Shown here: positions 8,081 to 17,214 of the stretch, piece after piece
Numbering within the stretch: position 1 is the first letter of the stretch
Layout of the letters: each line of letters starts with the position of its first letter
Assembly (NCBI RefSeq): GCF_001428045.1
Contig: NZ_LMSD01000023.1
Location: 653,745 to 717,744 of the forward strand
Direction of reading: 5' to 3'
Length of the DNA: 64,000 nucleotides
Source of the DNA: Paenibacillus sp. Soil750
GTDB taxonomy: Bacteria > Bacillota > Bacilli > Paenibacillales > NBRC-103111
The notes under the pieces: model-generated
Seen by the model: the letters and a program-made list of their open reading frames with translations, nothing else
Database searches by the model: none
What the model was told of the DNA's origin: nothing
Made by a program: the position numbers and the translations under genes

Positions 8081-9067
8081 ATGAGTCAGACACTCCCTCC
8101 TTCAACACCAACGCTGGTTAATTCGAAGGCGAGTACAGCAAAAAACAAAAGCAATTGGCTAGTAAGGAAGTATGGCAAACGCGTATTAAAACAGAACATT
8201 CCATTGTACATCATGTTTGTGCCTATCATCCTTTTCTATCTTATATTTAAATACTATCCGATGACGGGACTTGTCATTGCCTTTAAGAAGTACAGCTTCA
8301 TTAAAGGGATCTGGGGCAGCCCTTGGGCAGGCTTGGAAAGCTTTAAAATGATCTTTCAGACGAAGCAAATTTTTGATATCGTGTGGAACACTTTAAAACT
8401 GAGTGGATTAAGCATCATCATTGGCTTCCCGGTTCCGATCATATTAGCGTTGCTGCTCAATGAGGTAAGGAGGATCCAGTTCAAAAAGTTAGTTCAAACG
8501 CTGGTTTATCTGCCACATTTTCTTAACTGGGTTATCGTTGGCGGCATTGTTGTTACGGTATTCTCGCAGAGTACAGGAACGCTCAATCATCTGATTGAAA
8601 AGATTTTTGGCGAAACGTATCCGTTCTTATATAAAGAGTTTTCCTGGATTTCCATCTTTCTGGCATCAGGTGTTTGGAAGGAAGCAGGATGGAACGCGAT
8701 TATTTATCTCGCTGCATTAACAGCCATTGACCAAAGCTTATATGAAGCATCTAGTATAGATGGCGCTAATAAATGGCAGCAAACCATACGGATTACACTG
8801 CCTGCGATTTTGCCAACGATCATTATTATGTTAATTCTGAAGATCGGACATCTGATGGAGTTAGGCTTTGATCAAGTGTATGTCCTTCAGAATAATGCTG
8901 TCTCTGAAATATCCGAGGTCATTAGTACCTTCATGTATAAAATCGGTATTCAGCAAGCGAATTTCAGTCTTGCGACAGCAATGGGACTGTTTGAATCCCT
9001 GGTTGGTTTAATCTTGGTGCTTGCAGCCAATCGCATTGCACGCCGCTTCGGCCAAGGTTTATGGTAG
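8081..9067 (+). CDS. ABC sugar importer permease 1, LplB type
   Basis: A 328-residue integral membrane protein with about six helices, after a Lys-rich cytoplasmic N-terminus. Typical LplB features are YPMTGLVIAFKKY near residue 60, the LVYLPHFLNWVI membrane segment, and the EAA loop LYEASSIDGANKWQQTIRITLP near residue 225, which docks the shared ATPase. ATG 8081 is chosen with AAGGA 10 nt upstream over GTG 8072. It is the first gene of a permease-permease-binding protein operon ending before the PL8 lyase. The likely cargo is lyase-generated oligosaccharide. No ATP-binding subunit is encoded nearby. Confidence 0.93.
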   Translation: MSQTLPPSTPTLVNSKASTAKNKSNWLVRKYGKRVLKQNIPLYIMFVPIILFYLIFKYYPMTGLVIAFKKYSFIKGIWGSPWAGLESFKMIFQTKQIFDIVWNTLKLSGLSIIIGFPVPIILALLLNEVRRIQFKKLVQTLVYLPHFLNWVIVGGIVVTVFSQSTGTLNHLIEKIFGETYPFLYKEFSWISIFLASGVWKEAGWNAIIYLAALTAIDQSLYEASSIDGANKWQQTIRITLPAILPTIIIMLILKIGHLMELGFDQVYVLQNNAVSEISEVISTFMYKIGIQQANFSLATAMGLFESLVGLILVLAANRIARRFGQGLW

Positions 9068-9110
9068 GCGAACGTGTTACGCACTGACAAAAGTTAAGAA
9101 GGAGAAGCTT

Positions 9111-9986
9111 ATGAAGCATACACGAGGAGAGAAGGTATTTTACGCCCTCAACTATATATTATTACTGATCATTGGTCTTAGCTGTCTGTTACCTATTGTG
9201 CATATTCTAGCGCTGTCGCTGAGTGATAAACATGCGTTAATGTCAGGAACGGTTAGCTTTTGGCCTGTTAATTTGAGCTTAGACGGCTATAATGCGCTGT
9301 TCAAGGAAAGCCCAATCATCAAGGATTTTACGAATAGTGTGATTATTACGGTGGTAGGGACATGCCTGAATATCGTGTTTACAATCCTAGCTGCATACCC
9401 CTTGTCCAAGCGTTATTTTATCGGGCGCAAATTCTATTCGTTCGCTATTATTTTCACGATGCTCTTCTCAGCTGGTCTCATTCCTACTTATTTACTAGTC
9501 CAAAAATTGGGGCTAATTAATAGTTACGGGGCGCTGTGGCTGCCTGGTTTGATTACGGTGTGGAATCTCTTGGTTTTGAGAAGCTTTTTCGAAGGATTGC
9601 CAGAAGAGTTGGAGGAGGCATCGCGTATTGATGGATGCTCCGAATGGCGCTTGATCATTCAAATTGTGTTGCCATTGTCATTGCCAGTTCTAGCGGCGTT
9701 AACCTTATTTTATGCGGTAGGCCATTGGAATGCGTTCATGAATGTACTTATTTATATCAATGATGCCAGCAAGTTGAATTTAGCGGTACTCGTCCAACAA
9801 ATGATTCAAAATCAAACTTTGATGCAGGAGCTGACGAATACTCAGCCTGAATTAGCAGCAGCGGTCACGCCAGAGGGCGTTAAAGCGGCAGGCGTTATTG
9901 TTATGACATTACCAATGTTGATCGTATATCCATTCTTACAACGGTTTTTCGTCAAGGGTGTTATGGTCGGCGCTGTGAAAGGATAA
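9111..9986 (+). CDS. ABC sugar importer permease 2, LplC type
   Basis: A 291-residue membrane permease partner of the LplB-type protein 43 bp upstream. Family signs are the N-terminal helix, the AAYPLSKRYFIGR segment, the EAA loop ELEEASRIDGCSEWRLIIQI, and the closing FVKGVMVGAVKG. The start is ATG 9111, preceded by AAGGAG at 9099-9104; the open frame extends upstream to 9021 but overlaps the previous gene without a ribosome site. It forms the transmembrane channel with permease 1. Confidence 0.93.
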   Translation: MKHTRGEKVFYALNYILLLIIGLSCLLPIVHILALSLSDKHALMSGTVSFWPVNLSLDGYNALFKESPIIKDFTNSVIITVVGTCLNIVFTILAAYPLSKRYFIGRKFYSFAIIFTMLFSAGLIPTYLLVQKLGLINSYGALWLPGLITVWNLLVLRSFFEGLPEELEEASRIDGCSEWRLIIQIVLPLSLPVLAALTLFYAVGHWNAFMNVLIYINDASKLNLAVLVQQMIQNQTLMQELTNTQPELAAAVTPEGVKAAGVIVMTLPMLIVYPFLQRFFVKGVMVGAVKG

Positions 9987-10110
9987 TGGTAATTCCTTGA
10001 AAGGGGTGATGTGAAGCAATAAACATGGTAGGCTTAGTTTTACAAGTAGATGGATTAATCGGGGTTATCTTAAAACTGCACGTACATAACTTGAGGGGTG
10101 ACTTATTTAT

Positions 10111-11790
10111 ATGAACAAAATTAGCAAAAAGAAAGCGGCATCCATTACCTTAGCTTTGGCAATCTCAAGCACGACGCTACTTGCGGCTTGCGCATCGGAT
10201 AAAGAAAAAACAGACACTGCAACAACGACACCAGGCGCTGCAAGCACGGCTGCGGCAAGTGCGAAACCAGCTGGACCTAAGCCGAAAATTACGGTTTCCA
10301 TTTATGATCGTAACAATGTACCTGAGGGTGAAGGCACAATTACAAATAACCGCTGGACGAAATGGATTAACGACAATGCTCCGGTGCAAGTTGAGTTTAT
10401 CCCTGTTCCACGTACGAACTCTTCGGAGAAGTGGAACGTCCTGTTCGCTTCGGGGCAAGCACCTGACTTAATCATGGAATTCTCTAATCCCTATATGAAG
10501 GATCTGGCGTCCAAAGGGCAAATTATTCCGCTCGATGATGCAATTTCGAAGTATTCCACGAATTACAAAAAGGTGATTACTGGCAATGAGTCTTTACAGA
10601 AATTAACGAGATTTAATGGGAAAACGTACTTCTTTGGTCGTACGTTGCCATTTGCAACGAACCATTATGTGATGATTCGCCAAGATTGGCTGGATAAATT
10701 GAAGCTTCCAATGCCAAAAACAACAGAAGAGTATCTCCAAGTTGCGAAAGCGTTTACGGAGCAAGATCCTGATGGTAATGGCAAGAAGGATACACTCGGT
10801 TCGACGTTCTTCGATGTAGATTATTTCTTCCAATTAGGGCAAGCGAGTGATGAGACATTACCGATGATTACATCCTATCATTTGATTAATGATCAATATG
10901 TGCGTACTTGGGATCGTCCGAAGTCAGATCTCGCTTTCAAGAAGGCCCTGTATGATGCTGGCACTGTAGATAAAGATACTTTTACAGATAAAAATGGTGC
11001 TAAAGCGCAGCAGGATTGGGTAAACGGCAAGCTCGGTATTTGGGGAGCAGGCGGGTTAGAAGGAGCTGCTACTGGATACGATGTCTACAACACATTGATG
11101 AAAAATAATCCAACTGCCAAAGTGGCGATTTTACCGCTTCCGAAGTCCGAATTCGGTCAATTCTCACCTGCTGGTGCAGTACCAATGCAATTTATGTCTG
11201 CGATTAACGCAACAGCCAAAAACGTTGAAGCCGTTGTGAAATATGTGGATTGGCTAATGACGCCAGAAGTTCAACAGACGTTAATGTATGGTATAGAAGG
11301 CGTTAACTATAAGATGGTAGATGGTTGTCCGAAACCAATTGATCCGGAGAAAAACAAGAAAGAATTAAATTGGAATGGCGATTTCCAAATGATGTCTCAG
11401 ACAGGTACAATGGGCAAATGTGTGGATTACACGAACCAATTGGATCCTTCGAAGCCGAATGATAAAGCGTATATCGATCTAGTCAAGCAAGGTAGAGAGG
11501 CTTATATCACACCGGATCGTCCAACAACGTCTGAAATCGTACTTCCAATTACATTGACGGATGATCTGACAGTCATTAAGAACACATTGAAAAATACGCT
11601 AACAAATATTTATACAAAAGCTGTTGTAGGTGGATCAGGGTATACCGTTGATCAAGCGATGAAAGATGCACAAGAGGCTTGGGAAAAAGGCGGCGGTAAG
11701 AAAGTCGATGACTTCTATACAAAAGCCTATGCGGATAACAAAAAAGACGTTATTTACACGAAAGACTACTATAAATTGTTGACGAAATAA
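10111..11790 (+). CDS. Extracellular solute-binding lipoprotein (LplA-like)
   Basis: A 559-residue substrate-binding lipoprotein of the importer encoded just upstream. The N-terminus has Lys residues, a hydrophobic segment and lipobox LLAAC with Cys27 as the lipidation site, then a Thr/Ala/Lys-rich tether to about residue 58. The mature part has the family-1 binding-protein pattern, including the calcium-site-like segment DPDGNGKKD near residue 215. Its length matches LplA-type proteins binding larger oligosaccharides. It is 124 bp after permease 2 with ribosome site GAGGGG. A strong terminator follows at 11842-11889. Confidence 0.93.
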   Translation: MNKISKKKAASITLALAISSTTLLAACASDKEKTDTATTTPGAASTAAASAKPAGPKPKITVSIYDRNNVPEGEGTITNNRWTKWINDNAPVQVEFIPVPRTNSSEKWNVLFASGQAPDLIMEFSNPYMKDLASKGQIIPLDDAISKYSTNYKKVITGNESLQKLTRFNGKTYFFGRTLPFATNHYVMIRQDWLDKLKLPMPKTTEEYLQVAKAFTEQDPDGNGKKDTLGSTFFDVDYFFQLGQASDETLPMITSYHLINDQYVRTWDRPKSDLAFKKALYDAGTVDKDTFTDKNGAKAQQDWVNGKLGIWGAGGLEGAATGYDVYNTLMKNNPTAKVAILPLPKSEFGQFSPAGAVPMQFMSAINATAKNVEAVVKYVDWLMTPEVQQTLMYGIEGVNYKMVDGCPKPIDPEKNKKELNWNGDFQMMSQTGTMGKCVDYTNQLDPSKPNDKAYIDLVKQGREAYITPDRPTTSEIVLPITLTDDLTVIKNTLKNTLTNIYTKAVVGGSGYTVDQAMKDAQEAWEKGGGKKVDDFYTKAYADNKKDVIYTKDYYKLLTK

Positions 11791-11841
11791 GTTAACTAGA
11801 ATCATTTACACAACCAGTTAAATCAACACTTTAGTCCATCA

Positions 11842-11889
11842 TGTGCTTCCTTCCTGCTGCAAGTTAGTTTGGAAGGAAGCACATTTTTT
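11842..11889 (+). terminator. Terminator after the binding-protein gene
   Basis: A perfect 13-bp stem (11842-11854 with 11871-11883) followed by TTTTTT. It lies before the PL8 gene, so lyase expression needs read-through or its own promoter; no copy of the regulon element is seen in this gap. Confidence 0.9.
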
Positions 11890-11966
11890 CAATACAATGA
11901 CTCGATTTCTGCAAGAAGGGGCTGAAATAAGGCCAACAAATCGTTTGACTTAAGAGGGGGCTAATT

Positions 11967-14900
11967 ATGTTAATGGGTAAATTCCGTTTTATGAAAGCGC
12001 TTATATTAGTGCTGGCTATGATTGTCAATGTACTGGCACTGCCCATTCAACCTGCCTATGCGGCAGATGAGTATGACACGTTACGAGCGAAGATTTATGA
12101 TTTTACCACGGGAGGACCTACTTACGACCCAGCAGACCCTGACATCAGCGGCAAGATTACCAATATTACGACGCTTGCTCAGACGAACTGGGATACGATG
12201 AATAAGGCTGCAGGAAGAACGTATCTGTGGAGTGATATGGCAACGACAACGGAATCGGAGCATGTTTCAGGAAGCTACCAAAGGTTAGAAGCGATGACGC
12301 TAGCTTATGTAACTAGAGGTTCAACGCTTCAGAACAACGCGACTTTGCTTGCAGATATTAAAAGTGCCATGGATTGGATGTACACGAACAGATATAACAC
12401 TAGTGTACCGTTTAGAGGCTATGACAATTGGTTTGATTGGCAAATCTCTTCACCACTCAGCATCAACAACATAACAACTTGGATTTATTCCAGTTTAACC
12501 TCAACACAGATTACGAATTGGCACGCTGTTATAGACTATCAAGCGCTTACTTGGGGAGCTGGTCTGACTGGAGCCAATCGTGTATGGGCTTGTAACATTA
12601 AAATAACAAGCGGGATTATTGTTAAGAACAGTGCAAAAATCATTGAGGGAAGAGACCAGCTTAGTTCGGTATTTGATTATGTGACTTCCGGTGAAGGCAT
12701 GTATAGCGACGGTTCGTTTCTTCAACATACTGCACTTATTCCCTACAACGGCGGATATGGCATAAGTTTGCTCGACAATTTAACCAAGGTGATGTACGTA
12801 GTTGCAGGGTCTACTTGGGATATAACGGATCCGGATGTGAATAACATCTATCAATGGATTTATAATGCCTTTGAGCCGTTATTTTATAATACCTCCATGG
12901 CCGATATGGTCAGAGGAAGAAACATTGCAAGATTAGCCAGCGATGATAATGGGTTAACGTCAATGGGAGCGCTTGGTGCTTCTGTGGCAAGGATGGCTTT
13001 ATCAGCACCATCCGCCGAAGATCGGGCAGCCTATAAATCTATGGTTAAAAAATGGATGACAGACGCTACGTCTCCTACCAAGTATGCAGATTTGGTAATG
13101 ATCAGCTCCATCGTGCAAACGAAACAAATCATGAGTGATCCTTCCGTTACCACGAGAGATGCGCTTATCATGAACAAACAATACCCTAACATGGCTAGAA
13201 CCATCCATCATAGATCGGGATTCGCATTTGGCATCAGTATGTCATCGAATAAAATCGGGAATTTTGAAATTGTTAATAATGAGAATTTAAAGGGCTGGCA
13301 TACCGGAGACGGGATGACCTATCTCTATAATTCTGATTTGACTCAGTATAAGGATTCTTACTGGCCTACCGTAAACAGCTATCGTTTGCCGGGCACAACA
13401 GTTAATCAGAACACGACGGCAACAGCCAATGCCAAAAATCCGAATAGCTGGGTTGGAGGCACAGAAATATCAGGACAATACGGGATCACAGGCATGCAGT
13501 ACACGGCTAATGCCGCTACGCTGACAGCAAAGAAATCATGGTTCATGTTTGATGATGAGATTGTGAGTTTGGGTGCTGGTATCACGTCTACAGACAACAA
13601 GGTTGCTGAAACCATTGTTGAAAACCGGAAGCTGAATAGCAGCGGTAACAATGCGCTTACTGTAAACGGCGCTGCGAAATCTGCTGCGCTTGGGTGGAAT
13701 GAGACGATGACTAATGTAAACCGAATTCATTTGGCCGGTAATGTGGCAGGTTCCGACATCGGTTACTATTTCCCTACAGCAACGACAGTAAAGGGATTGC
13801 GCGAGGCGCGAACAGCCCAATGGTCGAGCATTAACCAGTACTATACAGGGGCGGAATACTTTACGAACTATACACGCAACTACTTGAATCTATGGTTCGA
13901 TCATGGCACGAATCCGACTAATGCCCAGTATGCCTATGTGCTACTGCCAGGTATGTCCAGCGGGCAGTTGGATACGTATGCAGCTAATCCGGACATTACG
14001 GTAATCGAGAATTCAACTGCTGCACAGGCAGTGCAAGAAAATGCACTTGGCATACTAGGAATTAACTTCTGGAATGATGCTGCCAAAACCGTTAGCGGTG
14101 TCACCAGCAACAAAAAAGCGTCTGTTATGGTCCGCACGACCGAGAATGGAACCGAAGTTTCCGTATCTGATCCAACATTGGCCAATACGGGTACTATTCA
14201 ACTTACGCTTACGCAACCTCTGGGGCCAGTGGTTTATAAGGATTCACGGATAACAACCAGCACGAGCGGTGGTACGACTACCCTTACCGTCAATGTGAAC
14301 GGTGCTGGCGGCAAGAGCATTAAGGCGTTTTTTGCAACGCCTTCCGCAGGCCCAGTTACTGGTTACACGGTCAACGAAGATTTTGATGACATGCTGCCTG
14401 GCACATTGACCGGTCAAAATGGCTGGATTTTCAATAATGCAGGCGTGGCTGCGAATACAGTTGTTGTGCAGAAGGAGAATGGCGTGAGCGGGGACAAATC
14501 CCTGAAAGTCACGACAGGCTCAACAAGCGGTGGTGCCGAAGCTTATCGTCTGTTTAATGCGCCTCAAGGCGGCTACATCACAGCGGAAGCGACGGTAACG
14601 GCTGATGACAGCAATTGGAAAAATGCGTTAATCATCGCGGACAACAGCTTAACTGCTAATAACGTAGCGGCTCAATTGGTGCTGCAAAGCGGCAAAATTT
14701 GGGGCTATAACGGCAGCACCAAAACCGATGTGTTAACAGGAATCACCTCTGGCCAGCCGTATCGCTTGAAAGTCGTGATCAATGCGTCAACGAAAAAATA
14801 CGACGTCTACGTCAATGATGCGCTGCTCGCCTCGGGTTGGAGTTATCGCTTCGCGGGAGTAACCACGCTCGACAAGTTCTCTACTTCTATTGCCGGCAAC

Positions 14901-15542
14901 GCCAGCTCGATGAGCGTAGACGATGTGAAAGTATCGTATGCACCGCTTACTTTAACTACACTAGTTAATGAGAACTTTAACAGCTTGGCGCTTGGTAACC
15001 TGAATGGGCAAGGCGGTTGGGTATTCGATAACGGCGGTATCACGGGGAACACAGGCGTAGTGCAGATGGTAAGCGGATCGACTACGAACAAAGCGGTTAA
15101 ATTGACAACGACGTCCACCAGCGGTAAAGCCGAGGCGTATCAGGTGTTTACCGCACCGGCAAGCAGCACTGTTATTGTAGAAGCGACTGTGACGGCCGAT
15201 GACAACAACTGGAAAAATGCCTTGATCGTCGCAGATAGCAGTCTTACCTCCAACAGCAGTGCTGCCCATCTCATTATGCAGAGTGGTAGAATCTGGGGCT
15301 ACAACGGGGGGACCCAAACGAACCTACTGACGTCGATCGAGAACGGAGTTCCGTACCGTTTAAAAGTGATTATTAATACAGCAACGAAAAAGTTCGATGT
15401 CTACGTAAACGGCGAGTTGCGAGGCTCGCAGTGGAACTATCGGTATACCGGGTTGACCAAGGTCGACAAGCTGAGCACTTCGATCGGTGGCAACGCTAGC
15501 TCCATGAGTGTAGATGATGTCAAGTTGAGTTATAATCCGTAA
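11967..15542 (+). CDS. Secreted polysaccharide lyase family 8 enzyme with two C-terminal modules
   Basis: A 1191-residue exported lyase. A signal peptide ends near AYAAD (residues 31-34). The catalytic part is of PL8 type (hyaluronate, chondroitin AC and xanthan lyases): an alpha-toroid with NWFDWQI near 154-160, TGANRVW (Asn204), DGSFLQHTALIPYNGGYG (His254, Tyr264) and MVRGRNIAR (Arg316/318) as candidate catalytic residues, then beta-sandwich domains. Two tandem modules of about 195 residues (roughly 800-990 and 997-1191) are close copies of each other, each beginning near NE-F and ending SSMSVDDVK-SY; they may bind carbohydrate. It cleaves uronic-acid polysaccharide by beta-elimination, feeding GH88. 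The precise substrate is unknown. Confidence 0.88.
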   Translation: MLMGKFRFMKALILVLAMIVNVLALPIQPAYAADEYDTLRAKIYDFTTGGPTYDPADPDISGKITNITTLAQTNWDTMNKAAGRTYLWSDMATTTESEHVSGSYQRLEAMTLAYVTRGSTLQNNATLLADIKSAMDWMYTNRYNTSVPFRGYDNWFDWQISSPLSINNITTWIYSSLTSTQITNWHAVIDYQALTWGAGLTGANRVWACNIKITSGIIVKNSAKIIEGRDQLSSVFDYVTSGEGMYSDGSFLQHTALIPYNGGYGISLLDNLTKVMYVVAGSTWDITDPDVNNIYQWIYNAFEPLFYNTSMADMVRGRNIARLASDDNGLTSMGALGASVARMALSAPSAEDRAAYKSMVKKWMTDATSPTKYADLVMISSIVQTKQIMSDPSVTTRDALIMNKQYPNMARTIHHRSGFAFGISMSSNKIGNFEIVNNENLKGWHTGDGMTYLYNSDLTQYKDSYWPTVNSYRLPGTTVNQNTTATANAKNPNSWVGGTEISGQYGITGMQYTANAATLTAKKSWFMFDDEIVSLGAGITSTDNKVAETIVENRKLNSSGNNALTVNGAAKSAALGWNETMTNVNRIHLAGNVAGSDIGYYFPTATTVKGLREARTAQWSSINQYYTGAEYFTNYTRNYLNLWFDHGTNPTNAQYAYVLLPGMSSGQLDTYAANPDITVIENSTAAQAVQENALGILGINFWNDAAKTVSGVTSNKKASVMVRTTENGTEVSVSDPTLANTGTIQLTLTQPLGPVVYKDSRITTSTSGGTTTLTVNVNGAGGKSIKAFFATPSAGPVTGYTVNEDFDDMLPGTLTGQNGWIFNNAGVAANTVVVQKENGVSGDKSLKVTTGSTSGGAEAYRLFNAPQGGYITAEATVTADDSNWKNALIIADNSLTANNVAAQLVLQSGKIWGYNGSTKTDVLTGITSGQPYRLKVVINASTKKYDVYVNDALLASGWSYRFAGVTTLDKFSTSIAGNASSMSVDDVKVSYAPLTLTTLVNENFNSLALGNLNGQGGWVFDNGGITGNTGVVQMVSGSTTNKAVKLTTTSTSGKAEAYQVFTAPASSTVIVEATVTADDNNWKNALIVADSSLTSNSSAAHLIMQSGRIWGYNGGTQTNLLTSIENGVPYRLKVIINTATKKFDVYVNGELRGSQWNYRYTGLTKVDKLSTSIGGNASSMSVDDVKLSYNP

Positions 15543-15562
15543 GGGTTAGGGAGCAGAAACGC

Positions 15563-15604
15563 AAAGAAGCCTGAGTTCTCAAAGTCTCAGGTTTCTTTGT
15601 TTTA
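15563..15604 (+). terminator. Terminator after the PL8 gene
   Basis: A stem with one mismatch (15563-15575 with 15586-15598) and a 10-nt loop, followed by a T-rich tail (TTTCTTTGTTTTATT). Confidence 0.8.
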
Positions 15605-15611
15605 TTCCGCA

Positions 15612-15639
15612 TGTTAATCCAACAAAGAAATGTAGATTG
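15612..15639 (+). promoter_or_regulatory. Shared regulon element, copy C (GH28-like / GH78)
   Basis: TGTTAAT (15612-15618), 11 nt containing AAG, ATGTAGATTG (15630-15639). It ends 60 bp before the start codon of the GH28-like gene, the same distance as copy B. Confidence 0.8.
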
Positions 15640-15699
15640 ATGGGACGTAGCAAAATAGGTATGTTAAACCTGTTAGCTAAGAAGCTTAGGAGGATTAAT

Positions 15700-17193
15700 A
15701 TGCCTGCAACGATAGAGACCTACACCGTACCGTCTATTTATGTGGAATCATCGTATTTCTCGGTAAAAGCTGAGAACACCGAAATACCGGTGATCTCTTT
15801 TCTGACGGATCGTGATTATGATTACGCTCATTTCTCATTTTCAGGATCAACGACCATAACTATCACGGTGTGCGAGCCGATCGATACGCATTCGATAAGT
15901 CCGTTAGCATTTGAGATCCAAGGAACGGTAGTGGGGAATAAGCTTACCTTCGATCTCCAAGAGTCCCGATATCTCATTGTGAAAATTAACAATTTGAAGG
16001 AGCTCGTCCTCATCGCAGATCCACTTGAAGTGAGCGTTCCGCCTGCATCAGGCCATGGCATCTATCATGTAGTGGCTAATTATGGCGCTGATCTCACGGG
16101 GAAAAGGATGGCAACTTCAGCGATTCAAGAGGCAATCAATGATGCGAGCTCAGCTGGTGGAGGCGTTGTCTATGTGCCTGAGGGTGTTTTCCTGATCGGC
16201 AATCTGGTTCTGAAAAGCCATGTTACCCTATATTTGCAAGGAGGAGCCGTACTTAGGGCAACCGATCATAAAGAGGATTACACGGTCGATTTTCATAAAG
16301 ATAGTCTAAATTATGACGGAACTTGGCTCATCCAAACAGAACCTAATTCCACCCATATTGCGATCACTGGTAGAGGGACAATTGATGGGAATGGTTCCTG
16401 GATGAGAGCGAATCAAAGCTTTGTTAGCAATATAATTGTGCCTATGCTGACCTCCAACTTTACGATTGATGGCATTATTGGGCGAGATGCAGGTCTCTGG
16501 GCGCTTATCCCTACTCGTTCCAATCATGTGAAGATTACGAACTACAAGGGCTTCCAATCGTTGGTTGATTATGAGGATGATGCTATAGATATTGTAGAGT
16601 CACAGAATGTGCTTGTCACACATACAATCGCCATTTCGGAGGATGACCCGTTCTCCACCAAAACCTGGAATGAAGCAACGGATATCGCCGATAATTGGCC
16701 GGGATCGCCTCAAATGCTTGAGAATGTAACGTTCGATGATTGTGTAGCATGGACTTGTTGTGCTGCTTTTAAGGTAGGGATGGGCGTAGAGCAATCGCAA
16801 CGGAATATCGCTTTTACAAATAGTTACGTATATCAAGCCAGCCGTGCTTTAGCGATTCATCACCGCTTTGGCAAGGCTACCGCGGAGAATATCACCTTTG
16901 AGAACATCGATATTGAGCAAGTCATCCATACAAGAAATGGACCTTTTTGGCTGCATGTTGAAATCGAAGAGAGTGGGAGAGGGATCGGGCCTGTTACCCA
17001 GGTGCTTTTTAAAAATATTAAGGTACGCGATCAAGGCCGACTCCCATCCATGCTGCGTGGAACAGATCCTTTCCTGATTGAAGGGGTTACCTTTGAGCAG
17101 GTCTATATGATGGGCAGCACGAAGCCATCAGCTACGTTGGAAGAGATGAATATCCGCAATATCGAACTCTACGTTGTGAATGATATCCGATAA
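15700..17193 (+). CDS. GH28-like right-handed beta-helix glycosidase
   Basis: A 497-residue intracellular protein with no signal peptide. An N-terminal beta domain of about 120 residues precedes a pectate-lyase-like parallel beta-helix: NYGADLTGKRMATSAIQEAI, GGGVVYVPEGVF, then repeated coils. Two acidic pairs sit where GH28 catalytic aspartates are expected: EDDAIDIV (292-299) and SEDDPFS (313-319). Known GH28 members cleave galacturonic-acid or rhamnose linkages; the subfamily here is not clear. ATG 15700 with AGGAGG six bases upstream is chosen; the TTG at 15637 lies in the promoter element. It is followed 21 bp later by the GH78 gene. Confidence 0.75.
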   Translation: MPATIETYTVPSIYVESSYFSVKAENTEIPVISFLTDRDYDYAHFSFSGSTTITITVCEPIDTHSISPLAFEIQGTVVGNKLTFDLQESRYLIVKINNLKELVLIADPLEVSVPPASGHGIYHVVANYGADLTGKRMATSAIQEAINDASSAGGGVVYVPEGVFLIGNLVLKSHVTLYLQGGAVLRATDHKEDYTVDFHKDSLNYDGTWLIQTEPNSTHIAITGRGTIDGNGSWMRANQSFVSNIIVPMLTSNFTIDGIIGRDAGLWALIPTRSNHVKITNYKGFQSLVDYEDDAIDIVESQNVLVTHTIAISEDDPFSTKTWNEATDIADNWPGSPQMLENVTFDDCVAWTCCAAFKVGMGVEQSQRNIAFTNSYVYQASRALAIHHRFGKATAENITFENIDIEQVIHTRNGPFWLHVEIEESGRGIGPVTQVLFKNIKVRDQGRLPSMLRGTDPFLIEGVTFEQVYMMGSTKPSATLEEMNIRNIELYVVNDIR

Positions 17194-17214
17194 TAAATGA
17201 AGAAGGTGCTCTGA

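Noticed and set aside
10107..10301. Antisense frame over the lipoprotein signal and linker
   Set aside because: Shadow of the Ala/Thr-rich coding sequence of the binding protein.
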